Below, one piece after another: positions 8,522 to 21,144 of a stretch of DNA of 64,000 nucleotides; within the stretch, counting starts at the first letter, position 1; each line of letters opens with the position of its first letter. Made by a program: the position numbers and the translations under genes. The stretch comes from Piper betle (lineage: Eukaryota; Streptophyta; Magnoliopsida; Piperales; Piperaceae). The stretch covers positions 1 through 64,000 of the forward strand of contig JAURVB010013217.1 of the NCBI GenBank assembly GCA_033002965.1, in the 5' to 3' direction. Below the pieces are notes generated by a model that saw only the letters and a program-made list of their open reading frames with translations, was not told the origin of the DNA and made no database searches.

Positions 8522-10277
8522 ATTATTAAAATTTTGACCACATATTATGTAACAATTCAAAAATATAAAATATTAAATTCTCAAGAAATCGAGTGAGATA
8601 ATTAATTATTCATGTGATATAATTATTTAAGTCCTACTTTATATTTTAAATTAATTATCTAAATCATAATTAATACTTAATAATTGATAATATTATTATT
8701 ACTAATAAACAAGTATTTAATTTTCCTTTGCGGCGATAATTACTTAACCACGATCTTGATGATTTAGTTGACGCTTATAATTTTTAATCGCTATTATTAT
8801 CTACAGCAATTTAATTAATTAAGTTATTCAATCAAATTATTTAAAATAATTTGGATTATTTTAATTCATAAATATTATTAATACAATTATTTTAATTTAT
8901 TCGACTATATAAAGTTTTGAATATTCTTTATTTTCATTATACTATTTAGGTTCGACGCGAGTGATTTGCACCCGACTATAGTTTAATAACCTATTTTTTA
9001 CATTACTGACTCGTTGTTAAAATAATCACTTTATTTACCTAATATTAAATTTAATATGGTAAAGGTCAAATTTTTTGTATTAATTACTTATAACCGTCTA
9101 ATTTAATTTAATCGCTTGTTGGGCTGGTTAATTATCAACTGTTTATCATTACTGTATTTTTTTATTACTTGGGCCGATTTAGTACAATAATTAATTAATT
9201 TAGTAACTTTAACCCATAACCCATTAAAATGATTATTTTTAAAGATTTATTACAAATTAATATTATTTTTTAACTCAAGTCGGTATTGAGCCCGTGTTAT
9301 TTACGAGTTGGTATTATTATTTAACTCGAGCTGTGTCGAGTCAAGCATTATTTACAAGTTTGCCACCCAAGGTAATTTTTCCTTCTTCTTCTTCTTCGGC
9401 ATGCTCTGTTCCTGACTCCAGGCGCCCTCGAGCCGCCGCGCCGACCACCTCCAGCAGTCGTCCACTGTCGCCGTCCAGCTATGCCGTGTCGTTTCAGTGT
9501 ACCCCTAGCCAACTCCGGCCACCTTCCAACCGCGGCAATGCCTGCATCGCCCACCTAGCGGAGTGCTCACGTTGCCAATTCCACCACCGGCGAGCATCCC
9601 TGCCTCAATTGGGAAGTCGCCTCAACACCCTCGACCTCCTATCGACCTTTCCGGGCCAGATTGGAACCCGTCGCCACCCAGGACGGCTGAACTTCTTCAC
9701 CCACCACTGTGCCTCTGTTTTTTCTGCCGTCCTTTGTTTTTGGCCACTTTCCACCCCGGGCCAGCATCCACACACATGAGATCGACGATACACTGATCGA
9801 CGAAGAGAGTAGGATCATCTCCTGATGTCAGAACGGCTGTCGCCATTGATTCCCGGCAAGGCTTGCTCGTGCTTGTCCACCTTGCCGAAATAGGGAACTC
9901 GTTGGCAAATTTTAGTTTCTTTCTTGTTGATTTTAAAACTTTAATCCTCACGATTATAAAGCTTATTATCAAATTAAAATATGCATGCAAGAAAATGAAG
10001 AAGAGGGAGAAATGAAGAATATCTAAGCAAGGAAGTAAACACGCCAGTAAGGAAGAGGAGAGGAAAATGCGAATGAAGACTAGGATGGCGAACGTCCTTC
10101 ATAAAATAAAATGAAATGATGGCTAGGGTATGTAAAAACACCCATACTTCATTTAAGCGGGTAACCAGGTAAATAATAAAATATAATAATTAACCAGGTA
10201 GAATTAATCGGGTATTGGATATAACACGTTTGGTCCTTCCCGAACCACATTCGCATTTTTTTTTCACGGTCTTTACA
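8520..10277 (-). mobile_element. Family-B element B1, 3' LTR, truncated
   Basis: Minus-strand LTR beginning (plus coordinate 10277) with TGTAAAGACCGTG next to a purine tract. The same start occurs at 45171 and 51675. It contains the hairpin module (9321-9344) and a C-rich block (9360-9880), which in the LTR's own sense lie in antisense order. The far LTR end, matching that of the 5' LTR, is missing: the sequence breaks at the TA tract at 8491-8519. Confidence 0.85.
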
Positions 10278-10292
10278 ATCTCCCCAACTTGG
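10278..10292 (-). other. Polypurine tract of B1
   Basis: Minus strand reads CCAAGTTGGGGAGAT directly before the LTR start. The matching tract before the 3' LTR of B2 is at 51660-51674. Confidence 0.7.
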
Positions 10293-10429
10293 AAATATTT
10301 CGTGCCCAAAATATCAAAACAGGCAACAAAACAATCATGATAAATTTTATTTATTTCTTCGGGATCAGTTCATGCTACTACAAATATAAACTCCTATGCC
10401 ACAAAAAGGCTAGGATATTTCCTTGCCAT

Positions 10430-13167
10430 TTCTTATTCAGTCTCCCATGTAGCTTCCTCTAACCCCTAATTTTTCCACAATACTTTTACCAAAGGAATTT
10501 CCTTGTTCCTGAGTATCTTTATTTCTCTTGCCAGGATGCAGATCGGCTTTTCCTCGTAAGTTAAATTTGATTGTAGCTCTAAGTCTTCAAAATTTGTGAT
10601 GATATGATCCTCATCTCGTACGTACTTCTTTAGCATTGATACATGGAAAACATTATGTACTCCAGCTAGGCTTGGTGGCAATGGTAATCTATATGCACAA
10701 TTCCCAACTCCATCAAGGATTGGAAATGGTCCTATGAATCTTCACTTCAACTTCCCTAATATTTTAAATTTGATCACCCCCTTCGTAGGAGAAGTCTTTA
10801 GGTACACAAACTCCCCAACTTGGAACTCTAGGTCCTTCCTTCGAGTATCAGCATAACTCTTTTGTTGATCCTGAGCTGCCTTAAGTCTTTGCTGAATGAG
10901 TTTCACCTTTTCAGTTGCTTCTCTCACCATCTCTGGCCCGACTATAACTGCCTCGGTCGACTCCAACCAGAACGATGGAGATCTGCAGGGCCTACCATAT
11001 AAGGCTTCAAATGGTGCCATCCCTATACTGGCTTGGTAAGAGTTATTGTAGGTGAATTCAGGCAAGGCTAAGTATTTCTCTAGTCACCTCCCCAGTCAAG
11101 AATGCAAGCTCTTAACAAATCTTCCAAAGTTTGGATAGTCCTCTCATTCTGACCATCAGTTTGGGGATGATATGTTGTACTCAACTTAATTTGAGTTCCC
11201 ATGGCTTCTTGGAAAGCTTCCCAGAAATGTGAGGTGAATAGGGGATCGCGGTCAGAGACTATCTCCTTTGGAATCCCATGCAATTTGACAATATTGTGAA
11301 CATATAATTCTGCCAGGTATTTCGTTGTTCTCAATGATTTCGTGGGGATTAACTGAGCTACCTTAGTTAGTCAGTCCACAACTACCCATATAGAGTCATG
11401 CTTCTTTTGAGTTCTTGGGAGCTTTGAAATAAAATCGCATGTGACACACTCCCATTTCCACGTTGGTATTTCTAAAGCTTGCAATAGTCCTCCAAGTAGT
11501 TGATGTTGGTCTTTGTTCTGTTGGCAAGTCTGACACTTAGAGACAAAATCCACAACATCCCTCTTCATTCCAATCTACCAGTAGGTTCGCTTTAAATCCT
11601 GATTCATTTTAGTAACTCTAGGGTGTATCGAGAACTTTGAGCGATGAGCCTCCTCCAAGATATTCCGCCTTAGTGCATTATCCTTGGGTACACACAACCT
11701 TCCTCTAAATCTGATCACACTATTTGAATCAGCTACAATGTCAGGAATCTTGTCCAACATTTTATTCAGCTCCTCATCACCCATTTGTGCTAGCTTAACA
11801 CGATCAACTAAATCATTGGACACAACCAAATTTGCCAGTAAGCATCTTAGTTGCTCCACTGGGTTGATAGCTACCACTTCTGCTGACATGGCCCAAAGTC
11901 TAACTAGCTGCTGACTTTTGTCCACTTTGCCCTTCCGACTCAACGCATTCGGCTACCACATTTGCTTTCCCTGGATGGTATAAGATTTGGAAGTCGTAGT
12001 CCTTCAAATATTCTATCCACCGCCTCTGTCGAAGGTTAAGGTCATTCTGGGTGAAGATATACTTCAAACCCTGGTGGTCAGTGAATACTTCAAACTAGGC
12101 CCCATACAAGTAGTGTCTCCAAATCTTCAGGGCAAAACCACTGCTACCAGTTCCAAGTCATGGGTTGCATAATTTTGCTCATGAATCTTCAATTGATGAG
12201 AGGCATAGGCCACCACCTTACCTTCCTGCATAAGGACGCATCCTAAACCCAACAAAGATGCATCACTGAAGACTACGAATCCTTCATTGCCATTTGGCAG
12301 TGTTTAGACTGGTGCTTTAGAAATTGGTGTCACTCCAGGTGCTAGGTCAATGGCAAACTACACTGCCCATTTAGGAGGTAACCCTGGAAGTTCGTCTGGG
12401 AATACAAATATATCCTAGACTAAATCCTTCCCCTGAACCAAATTGGTGAATGCCAGTGCTTTCTCCTAGACAACGGGCTTTGGAAAATATTGTCTATTGA
12501 AAGCTGCCACAAATTCCGCCCACGCGATGGAGGAAATCTCACGTGGATGGAAAGTGGTTTTCTCCAAGGATTACCACTAGTAAGATGCTTCCTCTTAAAG
12601 CATGCATGTTGCCAATCTTACTTGATTGCGGTGGGGCACAGACAGAGCTCTAAACGCTTTTATGGTAATGTCAATCCAGCTCTCCGCCTTCATTGGATCG
12701 ATCCCTCCAATAAATACCTCAGCTCTATTCTTTCTAAATTTTTCCACAGTGTAGTGGTCACTATCATCACCTACTGGCAGCACCACTTGTCAGACTACCA
12801 GTGGCACTGGGTTTGGACACTCCCCTTGCTCACCCGGGTCTGCTAACCCTGCCCACCCTTGGGCACTCCCCTTACCACCATCTGGGGTGATTCTGGAACC
12901 CGGTGCCGAGTTTGAGGCTCCTTGGCCTGCTACCATTCCCGGTAACCGCTGAACAATATTTTGAACCACAGAATTTATATTTTTGGAAGCCTGCGCCAGT
13001 CCCTGTATGGCCATCAGGATCTGAGCCAATACATTCTTGGTGTTCGCATTTGGCGGAGTATCTCGGTTTGACTGTCTATGAGTGCCTGCCATATGAAACA
13101 TCGAACCTTCATGGTTCATTAGTATGTTTTTTTCCCGGTTATGACTTATGTTTATTAGCGAATACAT
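10430..13167 (-). pseudogene. B1 gag-pol remnant (Ty3/gypsy chromovirus)
   Basis: Minus-strand fragments appear in element order. Gag starts near 13090 (MAGTHRQSNRDTPP) and includes QVRLATCML near 12600. A linker PDELPGLPPKWAV lies near 12370. RNase H ([17 protein letters not shown]) is near 12250, integrase HHCC and DDE segments at about 11640-11080, the GPF/chromodomain-type end at 10740-10440. Several stops and frame breaks are present. The zinc knuckle, protease and reverse transcriptase are missing. The reverse transcriptase was lost by one 840-bp in-frame deletion at a GCACCA microhomology, as shown by comparison with B2. Not functional. Confidence 0.9.
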
Positions 13168-13252
13168 TTGTTAATTAATAACACACAATGGGAAAAGATA
13201 ATTAGTGGACTTTTCAACAAGGTACTTGAGTCATAAAATGTGAGCTTGTGGG

Positions 13253-13273
13253 AAACTTGGCTCTAATACCACC
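13253..13273 (-). other. Primer-binding site of B1
   Basis: On the minus strand the LTR end is followed by GGTGGTATTAGAGCC, close to the plant initiator tRNA-Met primer site TGGTATCAGAGCC. This fixes element orientation and the LTR boundary. Confidence 0.75.
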
Positions 13274-13689
13274 TATAACGACCCGCCCGAACTGAACCGG
13301 ATGTTACTTAAAAATATAGGTAATGTAGATGTAACATTCCAAAACATCAATTGAAATACAGCAAATATGTCTCGCAACATATACTATAAATCATAACAAT
13401 AAATCATGTTCTCTAAAATATAAAATAACCATCCCACAGTCTCGGACCGTTTCCCATGGCCACATTTAAAACATAAGAGAATAATAAGGAAGTCCAACTT
13501 TATTATCGATTCACCATACCTAGGTTGGTAAAAGAACCACCAACCACACTTCTATTCTTTAGTCCAAATCTACTCACCTGTGGAGGCAATTCCACGTTAG
13601 TGATAAAACCACTAAGCCGCATAATTGAATAAAACAGGTCAATAAAATCCCTATTATCATTTCACCCGTTTTTATTGATAGTTTCACAA

Positions 13690-14116
13690 GTCTTTTAGTA
13701 ATTATTTCTTAGGTCATTCCGAGATTAGTAATTTGTCTCTCAGGTCATTTTGAGATTAGTAAAAGTCATCTCCCATCTCATTTTGTGATTAGAAAACGTC
13801 TCCTAGCTCATTCCAAGATTAGGTGGTCTCCCAATTCATTTTGAAATTAGTCATCCTCTCCCAGTTCATTCTGAGATTAGAAATCATCTCCCAGCACATT
13901 CTGAGATTAGGTGGTCTCCCAATTCATTTTGAGATTAGTCATGGTCTCCCAATTCATTCTGATATTAGAAATAGTCTCCCAACTCATTCTGAGATTAGAA
14001 AACGTCTCCCAGCTAATTCTGAGATTAGGTGGTCTCCCAATTGATTTTGAGATTAGCCATGGTCTCCCAGTTCATTCTAAGATTAAAAATCATCTCCCAA
14101 CTCATTCTGAGATTAG
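13690..14116 (+). repeat. LTR minisatellite, about 29-30-bp units
   Basis: Repeats of TCTCCCARTTCATTYTGAGATTAG with variable joints (AGGTGG, AGTCATGG, AGAAATCG). Three unit types follow each other to give a higher-order period of about 88 bp. Related arrays lie in B3 and in both LTRs of B2. Open frames rich in SQFILRL come from the repeat and are not genes. Confidence 0.9.
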
Positions 14117-14503
14117 TGCCGGCAAAGGCAACCAATTTGGGAAATTACAACATTTCATATAGTTATACCAGTTTGAGAAAATATAACATTTCAAATAATT
14201 ATATAGACAATACAACATTCCAAATAATTATACAGACAATATAACATTTCAAATATTTATACGGACACACATATTAATTTTAAAGGTGCGGTCCCATGTC
14301 GGACTACGTCAATTCCCCGATTGTGTTATACGGACTCAGGCCAAGGCCAGCCAAGGTTGCCAACAAAGGAAAGTACAACATTTCAAATGATTATACGGAC
14401 CTAGATATTTCAAACTCGCAGCTGCAACTAATGATCTTAATCCGAACGAGAATGTAAAATTATACATAAGTATTATTCGAGTAGAAAGGTATACAACTAA
14501 ATG

Positions 14504-14508
<5 letters not shown>

Positions 14509-14551
<43 letters not shown>
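14509..14551. repeat. (TA)n microsatellite in B1 5' LTR
   Basis: About 21 TA units inside the LTR, matching the shorter tract at 8491-8519. Confidence 0.9.
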
Positions 14552-14555
<4 letters not shown>

Positions 14556-14946
14556 TATTAAAATTTTGGCAACATATCATGTAACAATTCAAAAATATTA
14601 AATATTAAATTCTCAACAAATCTAGTGAGATAATTAATTATTCATGCTATATAATCATTTAAGTCCTACTTTACATTTTAAATTTATTATCTAAATCATA
14701 ATTAATAATTAATAGTTGATAAAATAATTATTACTAATAAACATATATTCAATTTTCCTTTGCGGTGATAATTACTTAACCCTGATTTTGATGATATAGT
14801 TGACGGTTATAATTTTTAATCGATACAATTAGCTACAACAATTTAATTAATCAAATTATTCAATCAAATTATTAAAAATAATTTGTATTATTTTAATTCA
14901 TAAATATTATTAATACAATTATTTTAATTTATTCGACTCTATAAAG

Positions 14947-15206
14947 TTTTTAGCTTTCTGTTTGCCTTGATTTGCCTTGGTAAATGCCAGTTTGAAATTG
15001 ATGATATTAGTTCAAGTTTGATTCTTCTTGTTCTTTCCATATGGGCCATATTGGCCCTTTCCTTTTCTATAGTACAAAGACTAGGTGCACTGTTCTGGAG
15101 GGATAAATTGATAATCATACTCCCTAACAGGCATTTCTCCACAAATCAAATAGGAGAATTCACTAGATTTCTATTCTCGCACTTGGTCTAGATAATAGGT
15201 AACAGT
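14947..15206. other. Short unassigned segment
   Basis: Lies between the truncated B1 LTR and the solo LTR. It has one 74-codon frame of hydrophobic character with no recognised family. Nothing else seen. Confidence 0.3.
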
Positions 15207-15211
15207 AAAAG

Positions 15212-18200
15212 TGTAAAACCCACGACTCGAGTCAGGGTTTTATAATTGTTAGCCGGTCGGTTTGACCGTAGTTTGAGTTGGTTCAGCTTTCAGAACACGT
15301 GTGCGGGGCCGAGGCCGACCGTGCGCACGTGCTATGAGGGTTTATGTATACCCAAGTATCGATGATAGCGTCAGATACGCATCAGCAGACTGAGTTATCA
15401 GTAGATATGAGAGTATACAGTTGATGATTTTATTTTATTTTTATGTTGTGGCCGTAGAATTAGTTTAGACCGAATAACGCATTAGGACGCGTTAGATGGT
15501 ATTCGGGTGGGTTATTAGTTATACGACATGTCATTTGGATGTTGTGATATTTTGTTTGATTTTATGGGATTTTTTCCAATTTTTCTAGATTTTTCTGGGA
15601 TTTATTCCGAGTCCGTTATCATTCTTGACTCGAGCCCGTGTCGAGTCAAGTTTTATTTACAACTTTGCCATCACCTTATACACCCCATCTTCCTCCCCAA
15701 ACCCCCACCCGCGTTTCTTCATCGCCGCCGCCGCCGAGATTCTGCCGCCGCCGTCAACGCCCCCTCGCCGCCGGTCGACGCCGCCCAGCCCGGCCGTGCC
15801 GTCACCTCGCCGCCTCGACCACGCCCGGCCGCCGTCCGGCCGTCGCAGCGCCAGAAATCGCCCTCGATTTCTCGCCGATCCCGACGTGATTCCGCCGCCG
15901 TCTGCGCCGGACCGCCGCCGCCATGACGTCGGAGCTTCTCCCCTCGACCTCCCCTACCTTTCCCCCTGTTTAGCGTCGCCGTCGAGGCCGGCCGTGGCTC
16001 TGATCAGAGCGGCCGACCGCCCCGACCGCACTCGACGCCGCCGTTGGCGGCCATCGGCGCCGCGGCTGCCTTCGTCGTCACCACCATTGGGTTCAGCTCA
16101 CCGAGGCGGTGCTAACCCCTACCTCCGATTGCCTCGCTGGAGCAGTCACCGGAAAACCACCGGAGCTGCCGGAAACCGCCGGCATAGTCGCCGGAAAATC
16201 GCCGCCTTCGTCCGTCGGCACCGATTTCAGCGCCGATCGCGAGGTGGTTCTTCCTTCTTATTTTTTTAGAATTATTACATACTTATTGTGGTCATAGTAG
16301 CATATTGGAATTTATTTTATTAACTTCATGATTTTAGTTTAATTAATCGTGATTATGATAAACATGTGAGGATTAGTGTGAATTGTGTTGTATGATGTGA
16401 ATGCTTAGTAATGAAATTGTTAGTAAACCATTAAATAGTTAATTAAATGCTTGTTAACTAGTTAATTCATGAATATGTATGAATTAGGTTTTGCATGCTA
16501 ACATTATGAAATTGTTAGCAAACTATTGTACATTTAATTCAATGCTTGTTAACTAGTTAATTGATGAATATGTATGAATTAGGTTTTTTGCATGCTAACA
16601 TTATGAAATTGTTAGTAAACTATTGTATAGTTAATTAAATGCTTGTTAACTAGTCAATTTATGAATATGTATGAATTAGGTTTTGCATGCTAACATTAAG
16701 TTAAACAGATTAAATTGATTAAACCATTGTCACCTAATTAGAATAGGTATGCTTTGAAATTGGAATTAAAAGTGCTAGGTAATAAGTAACATATGAAATG
16801 ATAAAATTATTAACTTGCTTGACAATTAGAGACATAGGGTAATTGTCGAGATGATTGTCATGTTTGATTAGATGATTGTATGGATGTGGATATATTAGTT
16901 ATATAGGTGTGCATCATATATGTACGGGCGTTAGTAATTAGTTATGTTCATGTAGGTTCGTTGCAGGAGCTCGCCGTCTAGGCACGAGACTACGCTTGGA
17001 GCTTCTGACAGGTCCGTTAGGACACGCTTCTCAGGTTTTATCGCTCCATTCTATCGGTGATTTGATTTATTGATCGTAGGACGTGTCAGGTGGATGATTT
17101 ATTGGGCCCCACCTAACACGGGTCACCTGGTCGATGTTTTTCAGAATTAATAACCCTCGAGGATGAGATCCCTCGAGTTTGTTTTCGAAAATAAGATCCA
17201 CCTCAAGTTGCCTTCGGGCCTATTATAATAAATCCCGACCCGGCCCTATAAATAGTTTTATCGAGTATTCAGTGAGACAAGAGAAGATGAGTCGACTGCA
17301 CGTACCATGAGCGGATGCCGTGCCAGTCAAAGCGGGCTCTGGATTAGTGCCAGCGGACTGTTCCATTCCCGAGGGATCCTGACAACTCCGCGTTTGAGTT
17401 CCTCACACCCGGAGGACGTGGAGGTTTACGGAAACTGTTTAGTACAGCGCATGTCCGGACTTGTGGTTCAAAGGGTACTAAAGGCGACTGCCTGAGAGTG
17501 CTCGGTCTATGTGCTCAAGACCAGGAGTAATATGGAGGTTCGGAGAGGGCTTAGGATAAAAGTTTTACGTGAAGTACTGAAAAAGAAGTGTCGTGAGTGG
17601 CACAGTACCAGATAGATTGGGATGCTATTGAGTCAGCTGCTCGACGGCTCCTTTATAGTTGCCCTTATGAGAGTTCTTGAGGAAGATATATATGATGGTT
17701 TGCTTTCCAAGAGAGTTTGCTCTCAGTTCCAGTTTGATATTAGTTATTTCCGGACCAGTGACACCTGTTGTTGACGTTTTTCTACTATATGTAGGTGAGG
17801 ATGATGATTGGTGTATGCCGGCCTCGACGAAGGAGTAGCGCTTGCATTGCACACACATACCTGGTGCCGCGCCGACTTTTGCGTAAGATGTGATGTGATT
17901 GGCTTTTGTAAGATGTGATGTGATGTGTTTGTGAGACTTGTAGATCTTGTTTAGAAATGTATGAATTTTCTTAGAAATGTTTTGGAAAAGTTCCAATGCC
18001 CAGGATGATCAGCTATGTTAAGTTGAAATGAATAAAAACACGATGAACATGAATTGTAGGTGGGCTAGATGCCAATTACGATATGTGTAGTTGATTTGAA
18101 GTTTAGTGTGATATAAATTGTTGTTTTATATATATACATATTGTGCCGTATTTTAACAGGTCATCCCCTTATTGCACTTTTAGGGGAGGTTCTGTCCGTT

Positions 18201-18469
18201 TTATTTTAGATTTTTATGAATTTTATTGTTGTTTTAATTATTTTGGTGTGCGGTGATTATCATGACATTCACGTAGTATCCTATTAGGGTTTTGCATCTC
18301 ATTCATATATTGTTTGCGCATTAGCGGCGTGCTCCATCTTGAGACGTCGAGAGGGTTATGTCGTAGCCGTTTAGGTTTTGGGTTAGCCAACTTAATCGGT
18401 TTGCGAGTAGTTCGATCCTTTGTAACAGTTCTGGTCCGGGTTGTGAGTAAACCGGATTGGGGTGTTACA
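15212..18469 (+). mobile_element. Family-A solo LTR L1, complete (3258 bp)
   Basis: Starts TGTAAAACCCACG and ends GGGGTGTTACA, flanked by a perfect 5-bp target duplication AAAAG (15207-15211 and 18470-18474). No internal region follows, so it is a solo LTR left by LTR-LTR recombination. Internal order: terminal hairpin, AT-rich part, hairpin module (15625-15649), C-rich block (about 15660-16243), donor-like site, AT-rich stretch with a 95-bp tandem repeat, then a conserved segment near 17300-17500 shared by all family-A LTRs. The family is assigned by the same LTR start next to the polypurine tract of the A1 chromovirus at 39105. Confidence 0.92.
16430..16695 (+). repeat. About 95-bp tandem repeat, 2.8 copies
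   Basis: Units contain ATGCTTGTTAACTAGTTAAT, TATGTATGAATTAGG and GCATGCTAACATTA and start near 16433, 16528 and 16625. The repeat is absent from the other family-A LTRs seen here, so it expanded in this copy. It lies inside the candidate LTR intron. Confidence 0.85.
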
Positions 18470-18474
18470 AAAAG

Positions 18475-21144
18475 CCTCAATCAACTCCCCCGAGTGAGCT
18501 AACACCTTAGAGTCGCCTCCAAAATTATGAAGAAATATGAGAAAGGATCTTAAATTTTGTGGTTGAACATCCCTTTGTAAAAGTTGGTTTCTATTCGGAC
18601 GCAGGATTGTCCGCCCCCGTGGATCACGTCTTTTGATCCGGGCTTGAGAGCCCTTGCCGCCCAAGGAAATAGTGCGATAAAAATAAAATGGCACAGGCAC
18701 AAAATAACACGCAGAAAATTTTACGTGTTTCCTTAGGGTTCAACTTGAATCCCTAAGTCAATCTATGGTGAGATTGGTATTCACAATCTACTAATTTTCA
18801 ATCCCTTTCCAAATTACAAATCTTTGTTGAATTTTTGCCACTTTAAATTTTTAAACCGTGCATAATTATTCCTTAAAGAGACCTCAAATTTGATCTATGT
18901 TGCACTCAAATGATGAAATAAACTTCACCATTGCTTTTGGAATGTAGGAAAACAACAGGGTACCAAGTTATATACAAATTAGAGCACGAGGAAGTAATGA
19001 GATAAATTCTGAGTCGAATATAGAGCTGGTACGGAACGAGTCCAATCCAAGTTGGTCTAGCCTCTAAGTCAAATTAATCACGGATAGGCAAATGAATGTG
19101 GACACAATCAAGTCAGGCAAGCTAATTGGTCAGTTGGTGGGTAAATGGATACGGAGATTCATTTATTATCCCGACATGCTCTTCTTACATTTGTTTCTTC
19201 ACATCAACACCGCCAATGAGTGGGTCTCTTCACCGGCGATGACGACAGAATTTCGGCTACTAGTCGAGATCGAATCAAACAAGAGGCAGTGATTGGAAGC
19301 CGGTGAAAGGACTCTGATAATCAGTCAAAACGGCAAGGTGGCAACACAGCAACGAGAAGTTCTCCTTGCTAAGGGCAAAAGTGCAAATTTTCCTTCTTCA
19401 GACGAGCCGGTGCTAGCTGGCAACAAAGGTGCAAACTTTCCTCCTTCAAGCAAGCTAGTGGTTGCAGGGGGCGACGGCCTTCTTCACAGCAGTAGCAAAA
19501 CAGCAAAATCGTCACCTATTTTCTGTGATTGCAGCAATTCTTTTCCCCACGGTGGCAATGGTGTGACTCCTTGGCTTGGTGATGGCCAGGCTGCTACAAT
19601 GGGATTCCAAGGCGGCAACTATGGGATGAGGCGAGAGTTTACTTGATCAATTCCAGATGCTGCAATTTCTGAATCCCCAGCTCCACACGAATGGCTTCAA
19701 AACTGCTTCAGAGTAACAACAACATATCACCTTGGCATCTCTCCAGCTGGACATCCTCAAACGGAAATAAGCAGCCAGATGGCATGTGGAGTACCAAGGT
19801 TTCTTCTTTCTTCCCCCAATTGATCTCTTTTTCACCAGGGATGTCTCGACTCTGGCTAGTTTCACGGCAAGGACAGCATAACTCTAGAGCATCAATTGGC
19901 AGCAATAGGCTGAGAACAGCAGCAGCTTTGTGCAGTGATATCTTCTCTGCTCCTTCCTGATTCGGTATGACTCCCACGGGTGGCAAAAATCACTAGTGTC
20001 TACGGCAACAGCTGCAATCACATCAAGGCTCCAACGTGCACCGGCCAAGGAACTCTCCAATCTTTTTTATGTTGGCAGTCGAGGAGGCGGAGCAAGGTAG
20101 AGACGAGACTCTTCTATTTTTATCTGCAAAAGAAAAACAAAGCAAATCCCTTCTAGTAGATCTGAGCGTAAGTCAAAGATCTTAAGGCATTGGCAGTGAC
20201 CTTGGCTCTCCGACAACAAGATATGATAGCAGCGCCTTTCCTTGGTGGACAATAGCAGAACTTATACTGAGCGAGGCAGGGTTCCCCGACAGGCTTTTGC
20301 AGGATGTAACAGTGGCGAAGCGGGGATCTTCCAAGCTATAAACAATGGCAATACAGTCCTTCCTTCACACTAGTGGAGCTGCTGATATCAATGATGCATC
20401 AAATGGCTCTGGATGGTTGCAAACTCTCATCTTTCCTCCAAGGTGGGGGCCACAATGTGATGGGCAAGCAAGGCTTTGGCGAGGCTAGAAAGAACTAGAG
20501 AGGTATGGAAGAGCACATACCGCGGTTGTGCAAGGAAACTCCAAGCCTCTCGTGAGTCTCCAAGCAACACTCCAACAAAGAGGTGATTGGTAGCTTTCTC
20601 CCTCCTTGATTGCAGTGGCATCTTCTTCACATGGGAGACGGGAGATGAAGCCTTGTTCATTCTTTCTCTTCTTTGTAGCAATAAACACGAGCCTTCTTTT
20701 TCTCTGAAAATTTTCACCCCTCTTCCCTCAACAATTAAACTTGATTTTATATATACGTTAAGAGCCCTTCTGTTCCGTCCTTACCGGTGTGGAATCATGG
20801 CTGGTTCAATTTTTTCTCAAATTTATTCTGGTAGTTTTAAAACAACAAAAATCTTTTCCTCTAACTTCTTTTTTTTTTAAATATCCATCGACGGATTTGG
20901 AACAGTAAAGATCTTTTCCTTAGAATCTCTCAAAATATCCACGTGAATGGATGAGTTTGAACTTGTGCAAATATTTTATTATATTTTGAATTATCTAAAA
21001 TCTTCTCACATCAATGCCAATTTAAATCTGATATTTATGACGTCATTTAGCACCACAGCTCTCAAACCCAAGAGTTTGGGTGTCGCGACTTTAATTCTTT
21101 TCTGTTTTTTTGCAACGCCATAGCCTTCAAACTGCAAGTTTGAG
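18475..21144. other. Unassigned 2.7-kb region
   Basis: Many short frames on both strands, none over about 120 codons and none recognised. Words near 18690-18720 (ACGCAGAAAATTTTACGTG) resemble old retroelement-related sequence. A short inverted word pair CAAACCCAAG/GAGTTTGGG occurs near 21064-21083. Nothing firmer can be supported. Confidence 0.25.

Larger units (their letters stand above)
13274..14946 (-). mobile_element. Family-B element B1, 5' LTR, truncated
   Basis: The LTR end reads TATAACGACC on the plus strand at 13274, where the other family-B copies have TGTAACGAC or ...GTCGTTACA. This is one G-to-A change at the terminus. It contains the minisatellite 13690-14116 and the TA tract 14509-14551. 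Homology to the other LTR stops at about 14946 (ATTCGACTCTATAAAG), so the LTR start with its C-rich block is lost. Confidence 0.85.

Noticed and set aside
13823..14244. Overlapping frames encoding VSQFILRL-type repeats (also at 47523-48297 and 53012-53297)
   Set aside because: They arise from the 29-30-bp minisatellite read in several frames. The 88-bp block is not a multiple of three, and no start or domain is conserved.
14967..15191. Hydrophobic 74-codon frame
   Set aside because: No recognised family, no neighbouring exon, and it spans a short gap between retroelements.
15528..16269. Long proline/arginine-rich frames in C-rich blocks (also 23199-23738, 26231-26847, 38205-38603, 52051-52467)
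   Set aside because: Open in several frames on both strands because of the CCG-rich composition. Not conserved between LTR copies as protein.
19293..19646. 117-codon frame in the unassigned 18.5-21.1 kb region
   Set aside because: Low-complexity S/K/G-rich text with no domain, no conserved neighbour and no clear gene signals.
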